Below, piece by piece: positions 6,980 through 14,094 of a DNA stretch of 16,296 nt. Positions within the stretch are counted from its first letter, which is position 1; every line of letters begins with the position of its first letter. The notes beneath the pieces are model-generated. The model was not told where the DNA came from. It saw only the letters and a list, made by a program, of their open reading frames with translations, and did not search any database. The DNA is from JBBDMC01 sp964441935. Lineage in GTDB: Bacteria > Pseudomonadota > Alphaproteobacteria > Rhizobiales > Kaistiaceae. The position numbers and the translations under genes are program-made. The stretch spans positions 1 through 16,296 of the forward strand of contig CAYTXI010000055.1 of NCBI GenBank assembly GCA_964441935.1, in the 5' to 3' direction.

Positions 6980-7498
6980 CTACCGACTCTGGCTCGATTT
7001 CCGCACCGTGATGTCAACCGCGCGGATCTCCTGCAGTTCGGCAGTGATCGTGACCCGTTGCCGGTTGCCTTTAGTGTCCACGACGATCTCGGCGACGAAA
7101 CCCGGTCCCTGCAGGTTGCCGACGATATGGCCAGCTTCGGCGGCGCCGGTCAGCGTGCCGCGCACGTCCTGCGTGACCTCCGACCACACCCCGGCGATCT
7201 TGCCGTTGGCGTGGTCGAAATAGGCATTGATCTGAAAATTGTAGCTGTCGGAGGCGCACCGCAGCGCTTGCTGCAGATTGTCCGGGTTGTTCTGGACGTA
7301 TTGAACGCGGCAGCGCAGCCGCTCCTTCGTGCCGCTGGCGTAAGTGACCGTGCCAACGCCCCCCCACACGCCCGACAGGCCGGCGAAGGGCCCGGTCGAG
7401 ATGTCGGCCGGCGCGCTTGCTGCCGGGCCGGCGAACAAACCCGCGAGCACCACTGCGACGCGGGAGAGCCCCCTGCCCCGATACGGTTCAGCGTGCAT
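6980..7498 (-). CDS. Exported hypothetical protein, 172 aa
   Basis: The N-terminus reads as a signal peptide: basic residues, a hydrophobic stretch RVAVVLAGLFAG and a probable cut after AASA (residue 29). The mature part is beta-rich, with LSGVWGGVGTVTYASGTKE, a Cys pair (C63, C81) in RLRCRVQY...LRCASDSYNF, and GVWSEVTQDVRGTLTG later. It resembles a family of uncharacterised alphaproteobacterial periplasmic proteins with LSG.W.G.G.V and LRCASDSY signatures; no function is established to my knowledge. It lies 99 bases upstream of the RND gene on the same strand and probably shares its transcript, so a role as a periplasmic partner or lipid/ligand binder is a guess. The start has a GAGAGAAG stretch upstream as a possible ribosome binding site. 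Confidence 0.75.
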   Translation of the reverse strand: MHAEPYRGRGLSRVAVVLAGLFAGPAASAPADISTGPFAGLSGVWGGVGTVTYASGTKERLRCRVQYVQNNPDNLQQALRCASDSYNFQINAYFDHANGKIAGVWSEVTQDVRGTLTGAAEAGHIVGNLQGPGFVAEIVVDTKGNRQRVTITAELQEIRAVDITVRKSSQSR

Positions 7499-7712
7499 TC
7501 CTGCGCTTCTCTCTGCGGTCGGCGGGGACGCGTATCGTCATCGTAGGTCTAATCCTAGCGCGATTGGGCCACAACCAACCAGTCTGCGGCCGGCCGAGTC
7601 GCGCGCGGGCGTGACAAAAATGCAGCACCCGACGGTGGTCGACGATCCCGTTTGGACGGCGCCAAGGTGGCGGTGATTGTCCGGATTCTCGTCGGTTCTT
7701 AACCCTGGATAT

Positions 7713-7732
7713 GGCGGAACTCCGCCCTTTTT
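7713..7732 (+). terminator. Intrinsic-terminator-like hairpin in the pilZ leader
   Basis: GGCGG (7713-7717), loop AACT, CCGCC (7722-7726), then C and five Ts (7728-7732). This is the classic form of a Rho-independent terminator read on the plus strand. No plus-strand gene lies just upstream, so it would end either a short untranslated RNA or an attenuated leader of pilZ, whose start is 94 bases further on. Confidence 0.55.
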
Positions 7733-7746
7733 CCGAAAGCGAGGCG

Positions 7747-7764
7747 GCCGGTTTACGCACCGGC
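7747..7764 (+). repeat. Perfect hairpin GCCGGT-ttacgc-ACCGGC
   Basis: A 6-bp perfect stem with a 6-base loop, 15 bases after the terminator-like hairpin and 61 bases before the pilZ start. It could be part of a leader structure or a protein-binding inverted repeat. Confidence 0.4.
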
Positions 7765-7825
7765 AACGAATAAAGTGCATGGTTTTCGGTCATTCTCGTG
7801 CAATCGCGCTTCTCAGAGGTATGAG

Positions 7826-8113
7826 ATGGAAGCGCAAGCCGGACCCAATGGAGGGCGCGAAAACCGTCGCGAGCGCCGCACACGGGTCCTGAAGTCTGCC
7901 CGTGTCGTCTTCAACGGCGGCTATTCGGTCTACGATTGCCGGGTCAAGAACCTCTCGTCCGGCGGCGCAATGCTCCAGATGCCGAGCTTGCTCGGCATTC
8001 CCTCCCAATTCGACATGGTGATGGACGGCAAGACCCGCCCCTGCACGGTCATGTGGCGGACCAATACACTGATGGGCGTCACCTTCGATGACGCCAGCGG
8101 CGAGGCCGCCTGA
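7826..8113 (+). CDS. PilZ domain protein, predicted c-di-GMP receptor (first copy)
   Basis: 95 residues, essentially a single PilZ domain. The two c-di-GMP-binding signatures are present: RRERR (an RxxxR motif) near residue 13 and NLSSGG (N-x-S-x-x-G) near residue 44. The domain ends in TVMWRTNTLMGVTF, the usual W...G..F strand. I chose the ATG at 7826 because AGAGG lies 6 bases upstream; an in-frame ATG at 7775 would add 17 residues unlike the family. A very similar protein is encoded at 13666-14055. With no output domain, it probably acts through a protein partner. It lies upstream of the DapA-like gene with a 100-base gap; co-transcription is possible. Confidence 0.85.
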   Translation: MEAQAGPNGGRENRRERRTRVLKSARVVFNGGYSVYDCRVKNLSSGGAMLQMPSLLGIPSQFDMVMDGKTRPCTVMWRTNTLMGVTFDDASGEAA

Positions 8114-8213
8114 GGTCGGCCGAGGGCGGCGAAATCGACTCGCCTCCGGCCAAATCTGCTATGGATCGCGCGACGCCGCGCGCGGCAGGCGTCGCCTCGA
8201 CGCGAGTGTTGAG

Positions 8214-9125
8214 ATGCGCACAGAACTCAGGGGCCTGTGGCCCCCGGTGGCAACGCCGTTTGCCGACAACGGCGCGCTCAACGAAGGCGCGCTCGCCGGT
8301 CACGGAAAGGCACTGCTCGCCGACGGCGCCGCCGGCCTCGCCATCCTCGGTACGACTAGCGAGGGCAACTCGCTGACCGTCGCCGAACGCCACCGGGCCA
8401 TCGACGCGTGCCTCGAAGCGGGCATTCCGGCAGCCCGGCTGATGCCTGGAACCGGTTCTTGCGCGCTCGGCGACGCCGCCGCGCTCACCCGGCACGCCGG
8501 CGACGTCGGCGCTGCGGGCGCTCTATTGCTGCCGCCGTTCTACTACAAGGCCGTGAACGACGACGGCCTGTTCGCCTTCGTCGACGGCGTGATCGAGGCC
8601 TGCGCCGGCAAGGTGCCGCCGATCATGCTCTACCATATCCCTCCCTTCGCCGTGGTTGGCTGGTCGCGAGACCTCATCGGGCGGCTTTGCGATGCTTTCC
8701 CGGGCGTGATCGTCGGCGTCAAGGATTCTTCCGGCGACGCTGATCACACCCTGGGACTGATCAAGGCGTTTCCCCAGCTTGCTGTCTTCCCCGGCAACGA
8801 GACCTATTTGTTGCGGGCGCTCGCCGCCGGGGCCGCCGGCAACATCTCGGCCACCGCCAACATCAACGCCGCCGGCATCTCCTCGCTGATCGCGCATTGG
8901 CGGGACGACGACGCGGAGGAGCGCCAGCGGGAGGCGATCGCGGTGCGGGCGGCGGCCTCGGCGCGCGGCATGATCTCGTCGTTGAAGGCGGTGCTCGCTG
9001 CCCGCTACGGCGACCCGGCGTGGCGGAACGTCCGCCCCCCGCTGCTGCCGCTCGACGATTCGGCGCAGGCAGCGCTCCTCGCCGACCCCTTGATCGTCGC
9101 ACTCGGCGGGACCGTCACCGCCTAG
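8214..9125 (+). CDS. DapA-superfamily pyruvate aldolase/lyase
   Basis: 303 residues, the standard length of the DHDPS/N-acetylneuraminate lyase (beta/alpha)8 family. The Schiff-base Lys is K170 in VGVKDSSGD and the catalytic Tyr is Y140 in LYHIPPF; GTTSEG (46-51) is the dicarboxylate/pyruvate-binding loop. True dihydrodipicolinate synthases have Arg in YNVPSRTG (E. coli R138); here the equivalent position is Phe (F145), so a role in lysine synthesis is doubtful and another 2-keto acid aldolase is more likely. The start ATG 8214 was chosen because MRTELRGLWPPVATPF is where family similarity begins; the upstream extension is unlike the family. The Shine-Dalgarno is weak. The gene is convergent with the allantoinase gene, their stop codons overlapping. 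Confidence 0.85.
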   Translation: MRTELRGLWPPVATPFADNGALNEGALAGHGKALLADGAAGLAILGTTSEGNSLTVAERHRAIDACLEAGIPAARLMPGTGSCALGDAAALTRHAGDVGAAGALLLPPFYYKAVNDDGLFAFVDGVIEACAGKVPPIMLYHIPPFAVVGWSRDLIGRLCDAFPGVIVGVKDSSGDADHTLGLIKAFPQLAVFPGNETYLLRALAAGAAGNISATANINAAGISSLIAHWRDDDAEERQREAIAVRAAASARGMISSLKAVLAARYGDPAWRNVRPPLLPLDDSAQAALLADPLIVALGGTVTA

Positions 9126-10042
9126 GCCGGTCTGTGGTTAGCGTGCCAGTGCCAGGCGATCTCGATGCGCCGCGGCAACCAGACCTTGTCCTTCGACAGA
9201 ACGTAATCAAGGAAGCGGGCAAGCGACGCCGCCCGCCCGGGCCGGCCGACCAGACGGCAGTGCAGGCCCACGGACATCATCTTCGGCGCACCCTTCTCGC
9301 CTTCCGCATAGAGGGTGTCGAAGGAGTCCGTCAGGTAGGCCAGGAACTGGTCGCCCGAGTTGAACCCTTGCGCGGTGGCGAAACGCATGTCGTTGGCGTC
9401 GAGCGTATAGGGCACGATCAAGAACGGTCCACGTGGCCCGTCGATCCAGTAGGGTAGGTCGTCGGCGTATGCGTCCGACGAGTACACGAAGCCGCCCTCC
9501 TCCGCCGCCAGCCTGACCGTGTTGAGCGATGAGCGCCCGGTGTAGATGCCGAGCGGTCGCGTCCCGGTCACGTCCGTGTGGATGCGGATCGCTTCGCTTA
9601 GGTGGGCGCGCTCCTCGGCCTCGGCGACGTCCTTGTAGTCGATCCACTTGAGGCCGTGGCTGGCAATCTCCCAGTCGGCCTCCAGCATCGCCGCTACGGC
9701 CTCCGGGTTGCGCGCAAGCGCGGTTGCAACCCCGAACACCGTCGGCGCCACGCCGCGCTCGGTGAACATCCGCCACAGCCGCCAGAACCCCGCGCGCGAT
9801 CCGTACTCGTAGATCGACTCCATGTTCATGTGGCGCATGCCCGGCCACGGCTCGGCCCCGACGATTTCCGATAGGAACGCCTCTGAGGCGTGGTCTCCGT
9901 GAAGGATGTTGTTCTCGCCGCCCTCCTCGTAGTTGACGACGAACTGGACGGCGGCGACCGCGCCGTCTGGCCACCCCGGATCGGGCGGGTTGCGGCCGTA
10001 GCCGATCATGTCGCGCGGGTATGGGTCGCCGGGGGAGGACAT
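9122..10042 (-). CDS. puuE: PuuE-type allantoinase / polysaccharide deacetylase-family protein
   Basis: 306 residues of the NodB-like carbohydrate esterase 4 fold in the form of the cofactor-free allantoinase PuuE, which opens allantoin to allantoate in purine breakdown. Recognisable segments are YPRDMIGYGR (9-18), VNYEEGGENNILHGD, MESIYEYGSRAGFWR, ASHGLKWIDY, a GIYTGRSSLNT segment and a C-terminal IAWHWHANH. Length and order match PuuE from end to end. No other allantoin or urate genes are next to it, so its substrate could differ (chitin- or peptidoglycan-type deacetylase relatives exist). The start at 10042 fits the family N-terminus, although no strong ribosome binding site is visible; the next Met is at residue 12. 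An inverted repeat lies 7 bases upstream of the start. Confidence 0.85.
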   Translation of the reverse strand: MSSPGDPYPRDMIGYGRNPPDPGWPDGAVAAVQFVVNYEEGGENNILHGDHASEAFLSEIVGAEPWPGMRHMNMESIYEYGSRAGFWRLWRMFTERGVAPTVFGVATALARNPEAVAAMLEADWEIASHGLKWIDYKDVAEAEERAHLSEAIRIHTDVTGTRPLGIYTGRSSLNTVRLAAEEGGFVYSSDAYADDLPYWIDGPRGPFLIVPYTLDANDMRFATAQGFNSGDQFLAYLTDSFDTLYAEGEKGAPKMMSVGLHCRLVGRPGRAASLARFLDYVLSKDKVWLPRRIEIAWHWHANHRPA

Positions 10043-10048
10043 GGATGC

Positions 10049-10063
10049 TTAAGACAACCTTAA
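10049..10063. promoter_or_regulatory. Inverted repeat TTAAG-ACAAC-CTTAA before puuE
   Basis: Two 5-base perfect arms separated by 5 bases lie just upstream of the puuE start codon and in the 72-base divergent gap to the small plus-strand ORF. AT-rich arms in GC-rich DNA suggest an operator or part of a promoter, but the repeat is short enough to be chance. Confidence 0.3.
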
Positions 10064-10114
10064 CACTGAACAACCAAGCTTGCGTCTCAAGGCGCTTCAC
10101 AGGGGAAGCACGCC

Positions 10115-10315
10115 GTGGCGCAAAAACCCAGATTGAGAGCCGACGACCCCAAGTTCAACGTCGAACTCGACCAAGAGGTTAGGCGCCTGCGCAAGATGCT
10201 GACTCTGATGGCGCCAGAGACCGGCTCCGCCGCTCTCGGCGCCATGCGCAAGGCCTTCCCGGACACCCCGCTCAAGGCGCGGGTGCGGGCCCTCGAAGAT
10301 TACCGCCGTTCCTGA
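10115..10315 (+). CDS. Small hypothetical protein, 66 aa
   Basis: A GTG start at 10115 follows GGGGA with 8 bases spacing. The product is charged, mostly helical in character and without a signal peptide or membrane segment: an Arg/Lys-rich N-terminus, then VELDQEVRRLRKMLTLM, then a loop TGSAALGAMRKAFPDTPLK and an Arg-rich end. I recognise no family. In favour of a real gene are the ribosome binding site, a balanced amino-acid composition and the position filling an otherwise empty gap. Its last 16 bases overlap the 3' end of pssA on the other strand. It is divergent from puuE. Confidence 0.55.
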   Translation: MAQKPRLRADDPKFNVELDQEVRRLRKMLTLMAPETGSAALGAMRKAFPDTPLKARVRALEDYRRS

Positions 10316-11130
10316 GACGCATCGTCGGCAGCACCGGCCTCCGCGGCGAGGTGGCGCGCGTGCGAGCGCCAGCTCAGCGGCAGGCAGGCGAGATAGACCA
10401 CGCTCAGCACCATCATCGTTTCGAAGGGAAAGCTGACCAGGAAGGCGACCATCAGAACGCCGAAAACGAACAGCGGCGCCACCATGTCGCGCGGCATCCG
10501 TCGCCCGACGAGCTTGCCCGACCACGTCGGCAGGCGGCTTACCATCAACAGGCCGATGACGATCGTATAAACGAGCACCACCGGCGCGGTTAGGAAGCCG
10601 TGCGGGATGCCAACCAGCTCGGCGTAGAGCGGCAGCATGACGATCATGGCGCCGGCGGGCGCTGGAACGCCGACGAAGAAGCTCGCCTTCCATTCCGGGT
10701 GGTCGCCGGAATCGAGGGCGACGTTAAAGCGCGCCAGCCTCAGCGCCGCGCAGATCGCGAAGATCAGCGCCGCGATCCAGCCGATGGACCTCAGTTCGTC
10801 GAGCGCCCAGATGTAAACGAGCACCGCAGGGGCGACGCCGAAGTTCAGAAAATCGGTGATCGAATCGAGCTCGGCGCCGAACCGCGACGTCGACTTGAGG
10901 AACCTGGCCATGCGCCCGTCGACGCCGTCGAGGGCGGCGGCGATAGCAATGAAGATGACGGCGAGCGCGAAGTGCTGCTCGACGGCCATGCGGATGGCGG
11001 TCAGGCCCGCGCATAGCGCCAGCAGCGTGATCAGGCTCGGCAGCACAACGCGGACCGGAACCTGCTGTAACTGGCGCAGCCGCTTGCGGCCGGGCAACTC
11101 GTCGGGATCGAAGGGCTGGAACAGGGACAT
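10300..11130 (-). CDS. pssA: CDP-diacylglycerol-serine O-phosphatidyltransferase
   Basis: 276 residues, an integral membrane CDP-alcohol phosphatidyltransferase. It makes phosphatidylserine from CDP-diacylglycerol and serine. The full family signature D-x2-D-G-x2-A-R-x8-G-x3-D-x3-D is present, with D68, D71, G72, A75, R76, G85, D89 and D93. Hydrophobic helices lie on both sides (about 28-50, 53-68, 98-125, 145-172, 178-195, 215-250). The gene starts only 6 bases after the psd stop codon, so psd-pssA is one transcript making phosphatidylethanolamine in two steps. The C-terminal tail is polar and Ala-rich. Assignment as serine transferase, and not choline or glycerol transferase, rests on the Psd neighbour and on the overall pattern of PssA class II. 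Confidence 0.92.
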   Translation of the reverse strand: MSLFQPFDPDELPGRKRLRQLQQVPVRVVLPSLITLLALCAGLTAIRMAVEQHFALAVIFIAIAAALDGVDGRMARFLKSTSRFGAELDSITDFLNFGVAPAVLVYIWALDELRSIGWIAALIFAICAALRLARFNVALDSGDHPEWKASFFVGVPAPAGAMIVMLPLYAELVGIPHGFLTAPVVLVYTIVIGLLMVSRLPTWSGKLVGRRMPRDMVAPLFVFGVLMVAFLVSFPFETMMVLSVVYLACLPLSWRSHARHLAAEAGAADDASQERR

Positions 11131-11136
11131 CGCCGC

Positions 11137-11838
11137 TCAGTCAGTCCTGACGCGCAGCTCGCTTGCCTGGCCGTCGAAGCGGGCGATCACGGTCTCGCCG
11201 GCGACGGCGCGCTGGCCCTCGGCGACGACCACGTTGGCGGCAACCGGCAAATAGACGTCGAGCCGCGAGCCGAAGCGGATGAGTCCGATGCGCTCGCCGG
11301 CGACCAGACCTTCCCCTTCCTTGGCGAAGCAGGCGATGCGCCGGGCGAGCAAGCCGGCGATCTGCACGACCGCGACCGGTCCATGCTCGGTTTCGAGCAC
11401 CAGGGCGTTGCGCTCGTTGCCCTGGCTCGCCTTTTCCAGCTCCGCGTTGATGTACTTGCCCGGCGTATAGACGATCTTCTCGACGAGGCCAGCCAGCGGC
11501 GCACGGTTCACGTGGCAGTCGAACAGGCTCATGAACACCGAGACCCGACGCCGGCTCTGCTCGCCGAGGCCGAGCTCGCGCGGCGGCGTGGTGACAGTCA
11601 CCGAGGCGATGCGGCCGTCGGCGGGAGAGACCACCAACGCCGAGTCGACCGGGGTGATGCGCGGCGGGTCGCGGAAGAAATAGGTACACCAGGCGGCCAG
11701 GATCAGCCCGACCCAGAACACCGGCTGCCAGAACCAGCCGACGAACAGCGCGACGAAGACCAGGGCAGCGATGAACGGCAGGCCCTCGCGCCGGATCGGC
11801 ACCAGCGTTGCTCTGATCGAGTCGAGAATGGAATCCAT
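11137..11838 (-). CDS. psd: Phosphatidylserine decarboxylase proenzyme, short type
   Basis: 233 residues, the short form of Psd found in alphaproteobacteria. It converts phosphatidylserine to phosphatidylethanolamine at the inner membrane. Two hydrophobic helices lie at ~20-35 and ~38-55. D74 in SPADG and H109 in FDCHVNR are candidates for the self-cleavage triad. The proenzyme is expected to cut between G190 and S191 in RFGSRLDVY, Ser191 becoming the pyruvoyl group of the small C-terminal alpha chain. It is the first gene of the psd-pssA pair. The upstream gap of 104 bases to the cyclase gene must hold its promoter unless it is read through from the cyclase. Confidence 0.93.
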   Translation of the reverse strand: MDSILDSIRATLVPIRREGLPFIAALVFVALFVGWFWQPVFWVGLILAAWCTYFFRDPPRITPVDSALVVSPADGRIASVTVTTPPRELGLGEQSRRRVSVFMSLFDCHVNRAPLAGLVEKIVYTPGKYINAELEKASQGNERNALVLETEHGPVAVVQIAGLLARRIACFAKEGEGLVAGERIGLIRFGSRLDVYLPVAANVVVAEGQRAVAGETVIARFDGQASELRVRTD

Positions 11839-11942
11839 CGGCCCCTTGGCCCGCGCCGCCTAAGTCTTCGCTGGCTCATTACCGTGCCCCGGCGAAGCGA
11901 GCCCTAGAAAGCACGGAACCTCGGCGAAGTGAAGCGCACCGG

Positions 11943-13220
11943 CTACTCGCTGGGGATGTGGTGCTGGAGCTCCTCCTCGATGCGGCGCAGTTCCTCGATC
12001 GCCTCGCGGATGCGGCGGCGGTCGGGGATGTTGACGGCGACGTGCTTGCCGACGCGAGTCATCGGCTCCTCGGCGATCTCCACGCCTTCCTTGAGGCCAT
12101 CCAGCCGATAGACGCTCACCGGTCGCATGAACCCCTTCGGTTGCATGTCGTCCAGACGCTGACAGTTGGCGACGTCGTCAATCAGCATGTAGGTCGAATC
12201 GCTGATGAGGATCGTGTCGGCGACGGCGGCGGCCTGGAGACGGGCGGCGAGGTTCACCGGGCTGCCGAGCACGGTGTATTCGAGCCGATGCTCGGAGCCG
12301 AAATTGCCGACGGTGCAGTAGCCGGTGGTGATGCCCATGCGCACCTTGAGCGGCTTCGAAATCCCGTTCTCGTGCCAGACCTTTTCGAGCTCGCGCACGC
12401 GCTGGCGCATGCGCAACCCCATGCGCGCGCATTTGAGCGCGTCGGCTCGGTCACCGTCGGTCTCGGGGTCGCCGAAGAACACCAGAATGGCGTCGCCGAT
12501 GAACTTGTCGATGGTGCCGCCGTACTCGATGGCGATGTTCGACATCTCGCTCAGGTAGGTGTTGATGAAGAACGACAGGCGCTCGGGCTCCATGCCGTCG
12601 GAGATGTCGGTGAAACCCTCGATGTCCGAAAAGAAGATGGTCAGGTTCTTGCGCGCCAGCGTGTCCTGCTTCTCCGACTGGCCGGAGAAGATCGAAGAGT
12701 AGATCTGCGGCGACAGGTATTTGGCGAGACGATCGGCGACGCGTTCGAGCTGGCGGGTCTTCTCCTCGATCAGCTCGCGATCGCGCAGTTTCTCCTCCAG
12801 AAGCTGCTCGCGCTCGCGGCGCAGCTGCCATTCGGCGGTGCGGTCGACGAACTGGCCCTGGACGCCGTTGAGGTAGGAGAAGCTCGGGTCCTTGGTGTAG
12901 GTCGAGAGTAGCGAGAACACGCGGTCATGGCCGTCGATCTTGAGCGGGACGTGGGGGATGAGGACGTTACCGTTCTCCTCGAGCTGCTTGGAGAACGACT
13001 CGATGTAGGTGGCCTCGACCCCGAGCTGCTCGAGGACGTGCGGGAAATAGGCGTTCGACACGTTGCCGAGCACGGGGAAAAAGGAGCGGAAGTTGTCGTT
13101 GACCTTCAGGATGCGCAGGTCGCGGTCGGCGAAGTAGCAGGCGGTGATCGCGTTGCGGAAGTTGAAGAAACTGAGGTCGACGATGTTGGTGCGGTTGAAG
13201 ATGTCTTCGAGATTCATCAT
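11943..13220 (-). CDS. Class III adenylate cyclase with PAS-like sensor and coiled coil
   Basis: 425 residues from the ATG at 13218-13220, preceded by AGGGAGGG with 8 bases spacing; an in-frame ATG at 13370 would add 50 unlikely residues. Residues ~15-130 look like a PAS-type domain (ITACYFADRDLRILKVNDNF and, at the end, NGVQGQFVDRTAEW). Residues ~130-170 are a charged coiled coil ending in LAKYLSPQIYSSIF, the usual link to a cyclase. The catalytic domain spans ~190-375 with metal-binding D199 and D243, adenine-selecting K239 and T316, and N323/R327. A charged helical tail of ~50 residues follows. No membrane helix is seen, so it is a cytoplasmic sensor that probably makes cAMP; the signal is unknown. 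It is the second predicted cAMP cyclase in the window and lies between the psd-pssA pair and a PilZ gene, all on the minus strand. Confidence 0.88.
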   Translation of the reverse strand: MMNLEDIFNRTNIVDLSFFNFRNAITACYFADRDLRILKVNDNFRSFFPVLGNVSNAYFPHVLEQLGVEATYIESFSKQLEENGNVLIPHVPLKIDGHDRVFSLLSTYTKDPSFSYLNGVQGQFVDRTAEWQLRREREQLLEEKLRDRELIEEKTRQLERVADRLAKYLSPQIYSSIFSGQSEKQDTLARKNLTIFFSDIEGFTDISDGMEPERLSFFINTYLSEMSNIAIEYGGTIDKFIGDAILVFFGDPETDGDRADALKCARMGLRMRQRVRELEKVWHENGISKPLKVRMGITTGYCTVGNFGSEHRLEYTVLGSPVNLAARLQAAAVADTILISDSTYMLIDDVANCQRLDDMQPKGFMRPVSVYRLDGLKEGVEIAEEPMTRVGKHVAVNIPDRRRIREAIEELRRIEEELQHHIPSE

Positions 13221-13665
13221 GCCGGCGCCCTCCCTGGACGCCAGTGATACCATCAACCGACCCGGTTGGGACGCCATTACCGTCGTTCGGCCGCAGAAAT
13301 CGCCGCTTGCGTCGCGCGCGGTTTGAAAACACGCGCGACGGTGGACACGCCCTCCACGGCAAGGCGTCACAGGTGGTGCCGGCCTACATCGATCGGATTT
13401 TGACGAGCGGCGATAATCGCCATCGGGCTATGTCTGACGGGTCAAGAGACGTTGCCGTATCCCGCTCTAGCGTCGCAGCTCGACCCGTAGCGGGCGACCG
13501 AGCGTTAAGACGGCTTGCGTCCTCTGACGGCGTTTGCCCGCGCAAAATAGCCGATGCGACCTTGCGGATCAGTCCGGCTGGGCCGTGCGAAGGGACCCCT
13601 TGATGCGCTCGACCTCGCTGTCGGGCATCTGGCGCAGCGCGCGGACGGGAGTGCCTCTGCTCCGC
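13221..13665. other. Spacer between the second pilZ and the PAS-cyclase gene
   Basis: The 445 bases separate two minus-strand genes and should carry the promoter of the cyclase. No convincing protein is seen; frames on the plus strand are short and Arg/Ser-rich. A 19-codon ORF (13569-13628, minus) has amino acids that look coding-like (RQMPDSEVERIKGSL) but no ribosome binding site. No clear terminator for pilZ and no RNA fold was recognised. Confidence 0.45.
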
Positions 13666-14055
13666 CTAGGCCGACTTGAGCGAAGGCGCCAACGCCGCCC
13701 CGTGCTCTTCGTTCTCGGAAGGCTCGGCTCCCACAAGACGCAGCTGGGGACGCCCGTCAGCAGGCGTCCCGGCGGCGGGGGCGTCGTCGAACCTGACGCC
13801 CATCATGGTATCGTTGCGCCACATCACGGTGCACGGGCGCAGCTTGTTGGACTTGTCGATGTCGATCTGGAACTGGTTCGGGATGCCGAGCAGGCTCGGA
13901 ATCTGTAACAACGCCCCGCTGGACGACACGTTCTTTACCCGGCAGTCGTAGGTCGTGTAGCCGCCGTCGAAGACGATGCGGCCGGACTTGAGCACGCGCT
14001 GCCGGCGTTCGCGGCGATTGTCCGCGCCTCCGCCTGGCGGTGGTTGCTCTGCCAT
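13666..14055 (-). CDS. PilZ domain protein, predicted c-di-GMP receptor (second copy)
   Basis: 129 residues: a PilZ domain in residues ~12-95 and a disordered Pro/Ala/Glu-rich tail. The binding motifs are RRERR (RxxxR) and NVSSSG (N-x-S-x-x-G). The core is strikingly like the product of 7826-8113: both share RVLKS, YDCRVKN, PSLLGIP and RPCTVMWR; the second copy has three extra residues in the DIDKSNKL loop. GAGG lies 7 bases before the ATG. It is divergent from the triple-repeat gene and precedes the PAS-cyclase on the same strand, 445 bases apart. As with the first copy, no output domain is present. Confidence 0.87.
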   Translation of the reverse strand: MAEQPPPGGGADNRRERRQRVLKSGRIVFDGGYTTYDCRVKNVSSSGALLQIPSLLGIPNQFQIDIDKSNKLRPCTVMWRNDTMMGVRFDDAPAAGTPADGRPQLRLVGAEPSENEEHGAALAPSLKSA

Positions 14056-14076
14056 CGTTGTGCCTCGAACAAGGCT

Positions 14077-14094
14077 GGGTCCCGATCCGGACCC
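14077..14094. repeat. Inverted repeat GGGTCC-CGATCC-GGACCC before pilZ
   Basis: Two perfect 6-base arms with a 6-base spacer lie about 20 bases upstream of the second pilZ start codon on the minus strand. It could be an operator or an mRNA hairpin near the ribosome binding site. Confidence 0.35.

Larger units (their letters stand above)
7499..7825. other. Divergent promoter region between the exported protein gene and pilZ
   Basis: This 327-base gap must hold promoters for the minus-strand exported-protein/RND unit and for the plus-strand pilZ gene. No strong sigma70 match stands out on either strand; TAAAGT near 7770 is a weak -10 candidate. It does contain a terminator-like hairpin (7713-7732) and a second perfect hairpin (7747-7764), both in the direction of pilZ. 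ORFs in this area cross strands and look spurious. Confidence 0.5.

Noticed and set aside
11958..12911. Plus-strand ORF of 317 codons
   Set aside because: It is antisense to the PAS-cyclase gene and has typical shadow composition (Val/Asp/His/Ala-rich) and no recognisable domain.
13569..13628. 19-codon minus-strand ORF after the second pilZ
   Set aside because: The residues look coding-like, but there is no ribosome binding site, the frame also opens back into pilZ, and no family is recognised.
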